A stretch of 5,983 nucleotides of DNA from Chloroflexota bacterium (GCA_019348515.1 JAHWJF010000234.1:1-5983); one strand, 5' to 3'. Positions 1 through 5,924 are shown, counted from the first letter of the stretch. The notes: a model not told the origin generated them from the letters alone. Numbers and translations are program-made.

Positions 1-696
1 ATCCTCCGGCACATCGCCCCGCACGATGCGCTGCGCCAGTCCCTCGGCGATCGCCGTCTTACCGACGCCAGGCTCACCGATCAAGACCGGGTTGTTTTTC
101 GTGCGGCGGGAAAGCACCTGCATCACCCGCCGGATCTCCTCGTCACGACCGATGACGGGATCGAGCTTGCCCTGCTCCGCGAGCTCAGTGAGATCCCGCC
201 CGTACTTCTCGAGCGCCTGGTATTTGTCCTCCGGATTGGGGTCGGTCACGCGCTGTCCTCCACGAATCTGAGTGAGCGCCTCGTACACGCGATCTTTGGT
301 GACGCCGAAGCGCACCAGCAGTCTCGCTGCCTCGCTGTCGGGAGCGTCGAGGATCCCGAGCAGGAGATGCTCGGCGCTGACGTACTCGTCACCCATCCGC
401 TTCGCCTCGTCCTCCGCCCTCTGCAGCACCTTGCGCAGGCTGTTGCTGGGCGGTGGTTGCGCGGCGTAGGAAAGCTTCGGGAGTCCTTCGAACTCTCGCG
501 CGGCCTCTGTGTGCACCGTTGACGGGTCGACCCCGAGCTTCCTGAGGATCTCGGGCGTCAGTCCATCGGTTTGATCGAGCAGGGCAAGAAGCAGCGCAAT
601 CGGTTCGAATTGAGAGATGTTGCGCGACTCAGTCTCGCGTTGTGCGCCGATGATCGCTTCTTGCGCTTTCTCCGTGAATTTCGTCGTACTCGCCAT
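1..696 (-). CDS. clpB: ATP-dependent disaggregase ClpB, N-terminal part (runs off left edge)
   Basis: This is the first 232 codons of ClpB (Hsp104 family), the cytosolic AAA+ ring ATPase that works with DnaK/DnaJ/GrpE to pull proteins out of heat-induced aggregates. The reading frame is open to base 1, so the middle domain, second ATPase domain and C-terminus lie outside the window. Residues 1 to about 145 form the double-repeat Clp N-domain, starting MASTTKFTEKAQEAI. A linker with RGGQRVTDPNPEDKYQALEK follows, then the start of the first ATPase domain with IGRDEEIRR near 182-190 and the Walker A motif GEPGVGKT at 207-214, almost exactly where E. coli ClpB has it. The ATG at 696-694 is preceded by AGAAGGG seven bases upstream. 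The gene lies 160 bp downstream of hspR on the same strand. That pairing is known for HspR-controlled clpB genes, so heat induction by relief of HspR repression is likely. Confidence 0.97.
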   Translation of the reverse strand, partial: MASTTKFTEKAQEAIIGAQRETESRNISQFEPIALLLALLDQTDGLTPEILRKLGVDPSTVHTEAAREFEGLPKLSYAAQPPPSNSLRKVLQRAEDEAKRMGDEYVSAEHLLLGILDAPDSEAARLLVRFGVTKDRVYEALTQIRGGQRVTDPNPEDKYQALEKYGRDLTELAEQGKLDPVIGRDEEIRRVMQVLSRRTKNNPVLIGEPGVGKTAIAEGLAQRIVRGDVPED

Positions 697-856
697 GCCT
701 GTACCCTTCTCTGCCGAGGCCCTGCCTCGCCTCGCTCTATTTCACATTTACGTTCACATGAAGATTTGCCGTTCCGTGCGCTGTTGCAATGCGCATCTCA
801 TCAGCGCCGCGCAGTCAGCCACACACCGACATCACGCGGCAGTAGACATTCATGCA
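697..856 (-). other. hspR-clpB intergenic region / clpB leader
   Basis: This 160-bp gap contains no gene. It holds the clpB ribosome binding site (AGAAGGG, 710-704). Just upstream of that is a perfect 6-bp inverted repeat, CGAGGC-AGG-GCCTCG on the minus strand (715-729), which would form a small hairpin in the clpB leader. A locally AT-richer patch (about 739-768) contains the heptamer TTCACAT twice on the plus strand (741-747 and 753-759), 12 bp apart; the second copy is part of TTCACATGAA, whose TTCA and TGAA ends pair. I found no copy of the HspR operator pattern (TTGA-N11-TCAA) and no convincing sigma-70 promoter; TTGCAA at 789-784 followed by AATCTT is a poor match. The simplest reading is that clpB is transcribed from the hspR promoter. 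Confidence 0.6.
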
Positions 857-1237
857 TCACTCGCGCCAAGTGGGTTCGCTTCCCCCAGCTCCTAGGTGGA
901 GCATCAATGCGGCCAGGTCTTCCCGGAGACGGTCCAGCGCAGGGTCATCTCGAGAGTCTGCGTCTTCCTCGATCCGCTTCTGGATTGACCGCAGATGGCG
1001 GGTGACTTCCAGCACGAGCTGCACGCCGGCCACGTTCAAGCCGCGCTCGCCCACCAGGTATTTCACCTGCCGCAGTCGTTCCAGATCTTCGTCGGAGTAG
1101 AGTCGAAGATTACCGGTCGTGCGCGACGGCGCGATTAACCCTTCGCGCTCATACTTGCGAAGGGTTTGCGGATGCATCTCCAACAGGCGAGCCGCCACAC
1201 TGATGATGAAGACCGGCTCGCAGCCGGGGCCGTTCAT
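857..1237 (-). CDS. hspR: Heat-shock transcriptional repressor HspR (MerR family)
   Basis: HspR is a MerR-type DNA-binding repressor of chaperone operons (dnaK, clpB). It binds HAIR elements, in known cases with DnaK as co-repressor. The product is 126 residues, the usual size. The winged-helix domain starts around residue 9 (FIISVAARLLEMHPQTLRKY), and HPQTLRKYEREGLIAPSRT at 22-40 is the family hallmark. RLYSDEDLERLR (45-56) and GERGLNVAGVQLVLEV (63-78) follow. Residues from about 80 to 115 are charged and heptad-like, as expected for the dimerising helix. The open frame continues upstream to 1642, but ATG 1237-1235 is chosen because AGGAGGAGA lies three bases upstream, a promoter lies just above it, and homology begins there; a longer form would overlap the divergent nucleotidyltransferase gene. 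The gene is probably autoregulated through the repeat at 1278-1298 and is followed by clpB. Confidence 0.95.
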   Translation of the reverse strand: MNGPGCEPVFIISVAARLLEMHPQTLRKYEREGLIAPSRTTGNLRLYSDEDLERLRQVKYLVGERGLNVAGVQLVLEVTRHLRSIQKRIEEDADSRDDPALDRLREDLAALMLHLGAGGSEPTWRE

Positions 1238-1240
1238 ACT

Positions 1241-1249
1241 TCTCCTCCT
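1241..1249 (-). promoter_or_regulatory. Strong ribosome binding site of hspR
   Basis: The minus strand reads AGGAGGAGA, ending three bases before ATG 1237-1235. It is a near-perfect complement to the 16S rRNA tail. It decides the hspR start against the longer open frame that reaches 1642. Confidence 0.85.
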
Positions 1250-1268
1250 ACCACATCTATCCTGGGAA

Positions 1269-1297
1269 AATATAAAGGTTGATATGATCCATGTCAA
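1269..1297 (-). promoter_or_regulatory. hspR(-clpB) sigma-70-type promoter
   Basis: On the minus strand the -35 box TTGACA (1297-1292, 6/6 to consensus) is followed by a 17-nt spacer and the -10 box TATATT (1274-1269, 5/6). The expected transcript start is near 1262, giving a short leader of about 25 nt before the hspR ATG. The -35 box lies inside the left arm of the HAIR-like repeat, the right geometry for repression by steric block. The promoter sits in an AT-rich patch that stands out from the GC-rich surroundings. Confidence 0.8.
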
Positions 1298-1298
1298 G
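1278..1298. promoter_or_regulatory. HAIR-like operator (predicted HspR binding site)
   Basis: Read on the minus strand, the 21 bp are CTTGACA-N7-TATCAAC. The recalled HAIR consensus is CTTGAGT-N7-ACTCAAG, so half-site length and spacing fit exactly, the TTGA and TCAA cores are intact, and 9 of 14 consensus bases match. The site covers the hspR -35 box and lies immediately upstream of hspR, where autoregulatory HAIR elements are usually found. I saw no other copy of this pattern in the intergenic regions. The outer bases are degenerate, so binding is inferred. Confidence 0.7.
1280..1288 (+). promoter_or_regulatory. Possible extended -10 promoter of the plus-strand operon
   Basis: The plus strand reads TG-A-TATGAT: an extended -10 TG one base before a -10 hexamer matching TATAAT at 5/6. 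No recognisable -35 box lies 16-18 nt upstream, which is typical of extended -10 promoters. The predicted start near 1295 would leave a leader of about 45 nt before ATG 1340. The element lies wholly inside the HAIR-like repeat. It is short and could be chance in this AT-rich patch. Confidence 0.4.
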
Positions 1299-1319
1299 AT
1301 TCGACAACCAACGAACAGT

Positions 1320-1333
1320 GGCGCACAGGCGCC
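1320..1333 (+). other. GC hairpin where the nucleotidyltransferase RBS is expected
   Basis: GGCGC-ACAG-GCGCC is a perfect 5-bp inverted repeat with a 4-nt loop, ending six bases before ATG 1340. No purine-rich Shine-Dalgarno sequence can be seen upstream of ATG 1340 or ATG 1343. Such a stem would occupy the ribosome loading zone. It may simply reflect local GC content. Confidence 0.4.
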
Positions 1334-1339
1334 GATCCG

Positions 1340-1882
1340 ATGATGCAGGCGCGAGACGTCCTCCGGGTCGTTGACTCCTTGCCGACTGCCGGCGCCTCTA
1401 TCTGGCTGGACGGTGGCTGGGGCGCGGATGCCTTGGTGGGGGAACAGACCCGGGAACATGACGACCTCGACTGCGTCATCACGCTCTCCGACGCGCGATT
1501 GGCACGGGATGCCCTTGAAAACCTTGGCTTCACCGTAGCGCACGACGAGCGTCCTACCCGATTCGTGGTTCGCGACGCGGCCAACCGCCGCGTCGACTTC
1601 CACGCCGTCACGTTTGACGCCGGGGACGGAGCAACCCAGCAACTCCAGGATGGCAGCCTCCGCCCCTACCCTCCCGCCGGTTTCTCAGGCACGGGGCGAA
1701 TAGGTGGTGTCCACGTTCCTTGTCTGACAGCAGCCGTACACGTCCTTCATCACCTTGGCTATGATCCCGACGAGCAGGACCATCACGATATGCGGTTGCT
1801 TGCCGATCGACTCGGTATTGAATTGCGGTTCCCGTACCGGACGGCATCCGAGAGCCGGGCAGGCTGCCGTGATCGACCTTGA
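1340..1882 (+). CDS. ANT(2'')/Lnu-like nucleotidyltransferase (possible aminoglycoside or lincosamide adenylyltransferase)
   Basis: This 180-residue protein belongs to the small nucleotidyltransferase group that includes ANT(2'')-Ia and the lincosamide enzymes LnuA/LinA, which transfer AMP to a drug hydroxyl; its length matches ANT(2'')-Ia (about 177). IWLDGGWGADALVG (21-34) and REHDDLDCVI (38-47) hold the GG...DxD core (D42, D44), and VDFHAVTFD (85-93) supplies the third carboxylate (D86). The C-terminal part contains VPCLTAAVHVLHHLGY and EQDHHDMRLLADRLG, like the tail of the Lnu group. All catalytic motifs are present, so the enzyme is probably active, but the substrate cannot be read from sequence, and many chromosomal relatives have no proven resistance role. 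Start is ATG 1340 or 1343; an in-frame stop at 1280-1282 with no other start codon rules out a longer form. No clear RBS is visible. It appears to be the first gene of a four-gene operon divergent from hspR. Confidence 0.85.
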   Translation: MMQARDVLRVVDSLPTAGASIWLDGGWGADALVGEQTREHDDLDCVITLSDARLARDALENLGFTVAHDERPTRFVVRDAANRRVDFHAVTFDAGDGATQQLQDGSLRPYPPAGFSGTGRIGGVHVPCLTAAVHVLHHLGYDPDEQDHHDMRLLADRLGIELRFPYRTASESRAGCRDRP

Positions 1883-1909
1883 ATTGACGTTCTTGGCGAT
1901 GAGAAGAGA

Positions 1910-2596
1910 ATGTTGCCTCTCATATATGCTCACCGCGGTTCGTCCGCGCTCCATCCGGAAAACACCCTTCGCGCGTTCCGGCACGCGCTCGCCACTGGAG
2001 TCGATGGCATCGAGCTCGACGTGCACACAACGGGCGATGGCGTGCCGGTGGTGATCCATGACCGGAATGTCGAACGCACCACAGACGGCTGCGGTTATGT
2101 CGATGAAATTCGGTTGACGAGACTCAGGACTTTCGACGCTGGAGACGGCGAGCCAGTGCCGACACTCGCCGAGGTTCTCGAGCTTGTGGGCGCTACTGCT
2201 CACCTCGACATCGAGATCAAGGGGAGCCGCAGCGAGCGGGCCGTGCTCGATGTTCTTGCTCAATATCCGGAAACCAAGTGGGCGATCTCGTCATTTGACT
2301 GGGACACCCTGCGCACTGTGCGTCGATTGGATCCCGGGGCTGAACTCTGGCCGCTAGCCGAGCTCTTCGATGACGACCTCACCGCCGTCGCCGCCGAGCT
2401 CGGGGCTCCCGCCGTTGCGTTGTTCGCTGGAGCGTACACGCCGGACAGCGCCCGCGAATTGCGCATTGCTGGTCTGTGCGTCATGGTCTGGACGGTGAAC
2501 GATGCGAGCGAAGCGCGACGCGTCCGTGATCTCGGCGCATTCGCGCTCTGCAGCGACGACCCAGGGCGTCTCATGGCATGGAAAGGACCGCGTTGA
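1910..2596 (+). CDS. Cytosolic glycerophosphodiester phosphodiesterase (UgpQ-like)
   Basis: The enzyme hydrolyses glycerophosphodiesters, the deacylated headgroups of phospholipids, to sn-glycerol 3-phosphate and an alcohol. This 228-residue TIM-barrel protein has the family motifs in order: HRG at 8-10 (catalytic His8), PENT at 16-19, the metal ligands E35 and D37 in GIELDVH, HD at 50-51 (second catalytic His), RTTDG at 56-60, VPTLAEVL at 83-90, a third acidic ligand in LDIEIKG at 99-105, and the late-barrel VMVWTVND strand. Length is close to the usual 230-250. There is no signal peptide, so it should act in the cytoplasm, as UgpQ does and periplasmic GlpQ does not. The start is ATG 1910, with purine-rich GAGAAGAG just upstream; spacing is short but the family N-terminus begins here. 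It lies 27 bp after the nucleotidyltransferase gene and 3 bp before the antiporter-like gene, so co-transcription is likely. Confidence 0.95.
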   Translation: MLPLIYAHRGSSALHPENTLRAFRHALATGVDGIELDVHTTGDGVPVVIHDRNVERTTDGCGYVDEIRLTRLRTFDAGDGEPVPTLAEVLELVGATAHLDIEIKGSRSERAVLDVLAQYPETKWAISSFDWDTLRTVRRLDPGAELWPLAELFDDDLTAVAAELGAPAVALFAGAYTPDSARELRIAGLCVMVWTVNDASEARRVRDLGAFALCSDDPGRLMAWKGPR

Positions 2597-2599
2597 GGC

Positions 2600-3532
2600 G
2601 TGTCGACTGGGCTCGTTGCGGTAACTCTGCTGGCCGGAGGCATCACCCTGGTAGTCCTCGGCGCTGAGGCTTTCTTTGATGGTCTTCTCAGCACCGCCAA
2701 ACGGGTGCGAGTTTCCACCTTTTTCTTGACGGTTCTCGTCTCCGGGCTCGAGGTTGAGAACATCGCGGCGGGTCTGGCGGCCAATCTCGCGGGATTTCCA
2801 GGAGCTGCCGCCGGTACATTTCTCGGTGGCACGACCTTCATCGCCCTAGCTGTCGCGGGCGCAGGCGCAATCCTCGTCCCGTATCGGGTCCGTCTCTCGC
2901 GCTCATTTCTGTGGTGGACCGCCCTGGCCGGGACACCTCTCCTGCTCCTGGCACTGGACCGCACGCTCTCCCGCTTCGACGGGGTGATCCTGATCGCCTA
3001 TTTCTGCGTAGCCATGTTCTCACTTCACCGGACTACCGGCGCGTTAGGCTCTAGCCACCCCGACGGAGACGGGGAGGTGGAGCGGAAGCGGCATCCGTGG
3101 GCCTGGCTGCTGGGTGGGCTAGCGGCCCTCACCGTTGGCGGGGAATTGCTGGGAAATGGCCTGCACGCGGTTGTCTCCAGATTCGGCGTCTCACCGACCC
3201 TCCTCGGCAACACGGCGATTGCCGCGTTGACCGAGGCAGAAGAGATCGGCCGTATCGCGGTTCCGGCACGTCGTGGCCGGCCGGACATGGCGGCGGCAAA
3301 CATTGGCGGCACGGCGATCCATTTTCTGACACTCAACGCCGGAATCCTGGCAGTCGTGGTCCCGCTGCACCTGGACGATGCCACCATGCGCCTGCATCTC
3401 CCCGTTGCGGTCGCGGCACCCGCGCTCTTTTGCCTGATACTGCTTCTGCGCGGAGGCCTCGGCCGGCTCGAAGGAGCGCTCCTTTCGGCCTTTTATGGGG
3501 CATACATCGCGGTTGCTGTCGTAGGCACATAG
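2600..3532 (+). CDS. Divergent Ca2+/cation antiporter-like (CaCA superfamily) membrane protein
   Basis: This 310-residue, very hydrophobic protein has about ten predicted membrane segments and two homologous halves. Repeat 1 spans about 15-97 and repeat 2 about 170-256, joined by a charged loop (GSSHPDGDGEVERKRH, 150-165). The halves align as CaCA alpha-repeats: GAEAFFDGL with GGELLGNGL, SGLEVEN (48-54) with ALTEAEE (209-215), and LGGTTF (75-80) with IGGTAI (235-240). CaCA proteins exchange Na+ or H+ for Ca2+ or other cations, using a Glu in GTSxPE and polar residues in GSNxxN of each repeat. Here the glutamates remain (E53, E214), but GTS-P and GSN are replaced in both repeats, so ion specificity is uncertain. 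It starts at GTG 2600, three bases after the phosphodiesterase stop, with GGAAAGGA about 12 nt upstream. The cell location is the cytoplasmic membrane. Confident as a CaCA relative, unsure of substrate. Confidence 0.8.
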   Translation: MSTGLVAVTLLAGGITLVVLGAEAFFDGLLSTAKRVRVSTFFLTVLVSGLEVENIAAGLAANLAGFPGAAAGTFLGGTTFIALAVAGAGAILVPYRVRLSRSFLWWTALAGTPLLLLALDRTLSRFDGVILIAYFCVAMFSLHRTTGALGSSHPDGDGEVERKRHPWAWLLGGLAALTVGGELLGNGLHAVVSRFGVSPTLLGNTAIAALTEAEEIGRIAVPARRGRPDMAAANIGGTAIHFLTLNAGILAVVVPLHLDDATMRLHLPVAVAAPALFCLILLLRGGLGRLEGALLSAFYGAYIAVAVVGT

Positions 3533-3559
3533 GGCCAGGCAAGACGGAGAGGCGGATCG

Positions 3560-4186
3560 GTGTTGGATTGGATCGGGGAATGGGTAACCAGCGTCATCGA
3601 GACACTTGGCTACCCAGGTCTGACTGTGCTGGTAGCACTCGAAAACGTTTTCCCACCGATTCCTTCAGAAGTTATTCTGCCCCTGGCGGGATTCCTGACC
3701 GGGCAAAATCGCTTCTCGTTCTTTCTCGTCCTCATCGCCACGACCCTGGGCTCGCTGATTGGCGCGCTCGTCCTCTATGCCGTTGGTTTGGCTATCGGTC
3801 AGAGACGGGTCAATAGCTTGGTCGAGCGCTACGGCCAATGGGCCCTCCTCACTCCGGAAGACCTCACTCGGGCGGAAGACTGGTTCGACCGCTACGGACC
3901 GGTCGCGGTGTTTACCGGTCGTCTCTTTCCTGTCGTGCGATCGCTGGTGTCGATCCCCGCTGGCTATCGCCGGATGCCACTTGGGCAGTTCTTGCTCCTT
4001 ACGAGCGGCGGGAGTGCGTTGTGGAACGGGGCCCTCGTCGGGTTGGGATGGGCCCTCGGCGAGAACTGGCACGTCATCGAGGAGTACGTTGGCTGGCTGC
4101 AGTACGTCGTCATCGCCGTCGTAGCGTTCCTCGTCGTGCGCTTCGTCTGGCAAAGACTCCGCGCGCGACGGGTCACCGGATCATAG
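3560..4186 (+). CDS. DedA-family (VTT domain) membrane protein
   Basis: DedA proteins are conserved inner-membrane proteins. Members have been linked to flipping of undecaprenyl phosphate or phospholipids and to proton-motive-force homeostasis. This 208-residue protein has normal length. LENVFPPIPSEVILPLAG (27-44) is the re-entrant signature with acidic E28 and E37. FTGRLFPVVRSLVSIPAG (118-135) is the family hallmark, with R121 and R127 six residues apart like the essential arginine pair of E. coli YqjA. Membrane segments are visible near 18-45, 52-80, 113-160 and 180-197, ending in a basic cytoplasmic tail (WQRLRARR). The start is GTG 3560 with GGAGAGG seven bases upstream; TTG 3563 is a possible alternative. 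It follows the antiporter-like gene by 27 bp and appears to be the last gene of the operon. Confidence 0.94.
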   Translation: MLDWIGEWVTSVIETLGYPGLTVLVALENVFPPIPSEVILPLAGFLTGQNRFSFFLVLIATTLGSLIGALVLYAVGLAIGQRRVNSLVERYGQWALLTPEDLTRAEDWFDRYGPVAVFTGRLFPVVRSLVSIPAGYRRMPLGQFLLLTSGGSALWNGALVGLGWALGENWHVIEEYVGWLQYVVIAVVAFLVVRFVWQRLRARRVTGS

Positions 4187-4294
4187 AGCCGCGAATACAA
4201 CCGGCACCCGGCAAAAGCATGAACCGCATCGCGGCCCTTTTCGCGGCGACTTCCCGTTCGGGCGCAATTCCCGCCCCGGGTTTTCAGCGCTTGA
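4187..4294. other. Convergent intergenic region (dedA / solute-binding protein)
   Basis: These 108 bp separate two genes that converge. Several short GC dyads occur, such as CCGC-ATC-GCGG at 4224-4234 and CCCG-CCC-CGGG at 4270-4280. None is a strong bidirectional terminator, and no small gene with an RBS is evident. Confidence 0.6.
4270..4284 (+). terminator. Weak candidate terminator of the four-gene operon
   Basis: A 4-bp stem CCCG/CGGG with a CCC loop is followed directly by TTTT on the plus strand. It sits 84 bp after the dedA stop. The stem is shorter and the T-run weaker than in a good intrinsic terminator, so the call is tentative. Confidence 0.3.
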
Positions 4295-5911
4295 TTACGG
4301 TGAAATGGTCGTCAGTTCGGTGATCTGGGGGTAGAGAGCCGCTGTTGAGATCACCTCATGGCCGTAATCAACACCCTTCTGGCGAGCCCAAACGAACTTT
4401 CGGACATTCAGGGGATACACGGCGACGTCCTTGAGGGTCTGGATATTCGCCTGCTTCCAGAGCTCCGCCTGTGTTTCCGGGTCGGTCTCGACCCGTGCTT
4501 GCTCGATGAGATCGTCAATCTGGTCGTAGTGAGCGAAGTTCGCGACGGGCTTAGCGCCCGTGACGACGGTAGAGTCAGAATGGAAGAACTGGGTCAAGTA
4601 GGCGTCCGCGTTCGGCCGGTATGCGATGTAGACCACAATCGGGTTCACGTCCTGCCGGATCTCCGACTGCATCGTCGCATGGTCGATGACGTTCACGTTG
4701 AGCGCGATCCCGATCTGAGCCAACTCAGCCTGGAGCACTTCGTAATTCCCTCTGTATGTCCGCATTTCCGAAGCGATCAGGTTCATCTCGAAACCGTCCG
4801 GGTAGCCGGCCTCGGCCAAGAGTTCCTTGGCCCTTTCGATGTCCTGCTCAAAGAGGACGCCTGCCGCCTCCGCCTCCTCCCTTGTCAGTCCGCCCGTCAT
4901 GAATTGCGCGGGCACGACGGAATAGACGTTCTCCGCGACGGGTGCCCCGTAGAGGGCGAGATGCTCGTCGCGGCTGATCGCATAGGCGATCGCCTCACGT
5001 ACCTGCAAATTATCGAGCGGGGCGGAGGTTACATTGAAACTGATGAAAGCCACTTCGCCGACGCCGAAGACGTCGACCGTCAAGTTGCCCTCACTGTTGA
5101 TACGATCGACCCATTGTGCTTCATGAAGCCCCACGGCCGCGTCCAATTCACCTGAGAGAAGGCCGAGCTCACGACTCGATGCATCTGGCATGAAACGGGC
5201 GCTGACACCGCCGAGCTTTGGCGCCCCGCGGAAGTAGTCATCATGGGCAATGAGATTGACGCTGTTCTGCGGCGTGTACGTCTCGAACATGAATGGTCCC
5301 GTGCCGACCGGGTGGGTCTTGAATGCGTCGAGGCCCATCGCCTCGACGGCCCTGCTGCAGACGATGAAACCTCCGGCGTAGTCGGCAAGTTTTGGCAGAA
5401 ACAGGACTTCGGAGAGTGGTGGATCCTGAGTGATTGCCACCGTGTAGTCGTCGACCTTCTCCACGGACATTCCCGTGTAATCCGCCGCGAATCCTGACGT
5501 CTCCGAATTCGCCGCCTTCTGCAAGGAATAGACGACGTCGTCTGAAGTCAGCTCGTACGCTTCCGTCTCGGGACCTGGGTGGCACATCACGCCCTGCCGC
5601 AAAGTGAAGGTCCAGACCTGCTTCCCGTCGACCATCTCCGGCTCGGGGATGGACTCGGCCAGATCTGGTTCGAGTTCGGCCAGGTTGCCGGGCTTGTAGC
5701 GGATCAACCCGTCAAAGACCATATCGACGATTGGACGATCTAGACCGCCCACCGCATAGTGGGGATCGAGTGATTGGATGTCCCCCGCATCTCCGGCGAA
5801 GCGGAGGATGGGCCGGTCAGCCCCCTCTTGCGCAACCGTCCCGCCTGCGAGCAACGGCAAGATCGTGATTGCTAGGATGAGAGCGACCAGTGATACGTGC
5901 CGAGCATTCAT
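4295..5911 (-). CDS. ABC transporter solute-binding protein, family 5 (peptide/nickel/oligopeptide type)
   Basis: This 538-residue protein is a full-length SBP_bac_5 protein, the DppA/OppA/NikA-type extracytoplasmic receptor that delivers peptides or other solutes to an ABC permease. Typical blocks occur in order: SLDPHYAVGG (47-56), PDLAESIP (82-89), WTFTLRQGV (100-108), LTSDDVVYSL (121-130), VGTGPFMFE (202-210), HDDYFRGAPKL (223-233), LDNLQVREAIAYAISR (299-314), AKELLAEAGYPDG (361-373) and the C-terminal NVRKFVWARQKGV (502-514). The N-terminus is a signal peptide with a hydrophobic core at about 6-23. It has LLAGG where a lipoprotein would have LLAGC, so cleavage is probably by signal peptidase I near TVA-QE (27/28). 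ATG 5911-5909 is preferred because AGGAG lies eight bases upstream and the signal peptide starts here; the frame stays open to the window edge. No permease or ATPase gene is adjacent downstream. Substrate is not predictable. Confidence 0.93.
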   Translation of the reverse strand: MNARHVSLVALILAITILPLLAGGTVAQEGADRPILRFAGDAGDIQSLDPHYAVGGLDRPIVDMVFDGLIRYKPGNLAELEPDLAESIPEPEMVDGKQVWTFTLRQGVMCHPGPETEAYELTSDDVVYSLQKAANSETSGFAADYTGMSVEKVDDYTVAITQDPPLSEVLFLPKLADYAGGFIVCSRAVEAMGLDAFKTHPVGTGPFMFETYTPQNSVNLIAHDDYFRGAPKLGGVSARFMPDASSRELGLLSGELDAAVGLHEAQWVDRINSEGNLTVDVFGVGEVAFISFNVTSAPLDNLQVREAIAYAISRDEHLALYGAPVAENVYSVVPAQFMTGGLTREEAEAAGVLFEQDIERAKELLAEAGYPDGFEMNLIASEMRTYRGNYEVLQAELAQIGIALNVNVIDHATMQSEIRQDVNPIVVYIAYRPNADAYLTQFFHSDSTVVTGAKPVANFAHYDQIDDLIEQARVETDPETQAELWKQANIQTLKDVAVYPLNVRKFVWARQKGVDYGHEVISTAALYPQITELTTISP

Positions 5912-5919
5912 CGCGATGT

Positions 5920-5924
5920 CTCCT
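5920..5924 (-). promoter_or_regulatory. Ribosome binding site of the solute-binding protein gene
   Basis: AGGAG on the minus strand, eight bases before ATG 5911-5909. It supports this start over the GTG at 5962-5960, which would put 17 extra residues, several of them charged, in front of the signal peptide. No clear promoter is visible in 5925-5983. Confidence 0.7.

Noticed and set aside
26..1005. Plus-strand open frames over clpB and hspR
   Set aside because: Arg/Ser-rich, low-complexity translations antisense to clearly recognisable genes, with no family signature.
1238..1642. N-terminal extension of hspR in an open minus-strand frame
   Set aside because: It would add 135 residues antisense to the nucleotidyltransferase gene, cross the promoter and operator, and ignore the strong RBS at 1241-1249; HspR homology starts at ATG 1237.
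1884..1910. TTGACG as a -35 box for an internal promoter before the phosphodiesterase gene
   Set aside because: The -10 position would overlap the start codon and reads AGAATG, a poor match; the close gene spacing favours read-through.
1685..2964. Minus-strand open frames of 192 and 234 codons across the nucleotidyltransferase, phosphodiesterase and antiporter-like genes
   Set aside because: Antisense frames kept open by high GC codon bias; their translations resemble no family and the plus-strand genes explain the region.
4224..4240. CCGC-ATC-GCGG followed by CCCTTTT as a terminator
   Set aside because: The stem is only 4 bp and the T-run does not follow directly; similar GC dyads occur by chance at this composition.
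4358..5155. 265-codon plus-strand open frame
   Set aside because: Wholly antisense to the solute-binding protein gene, without RBS or recognisable domains.
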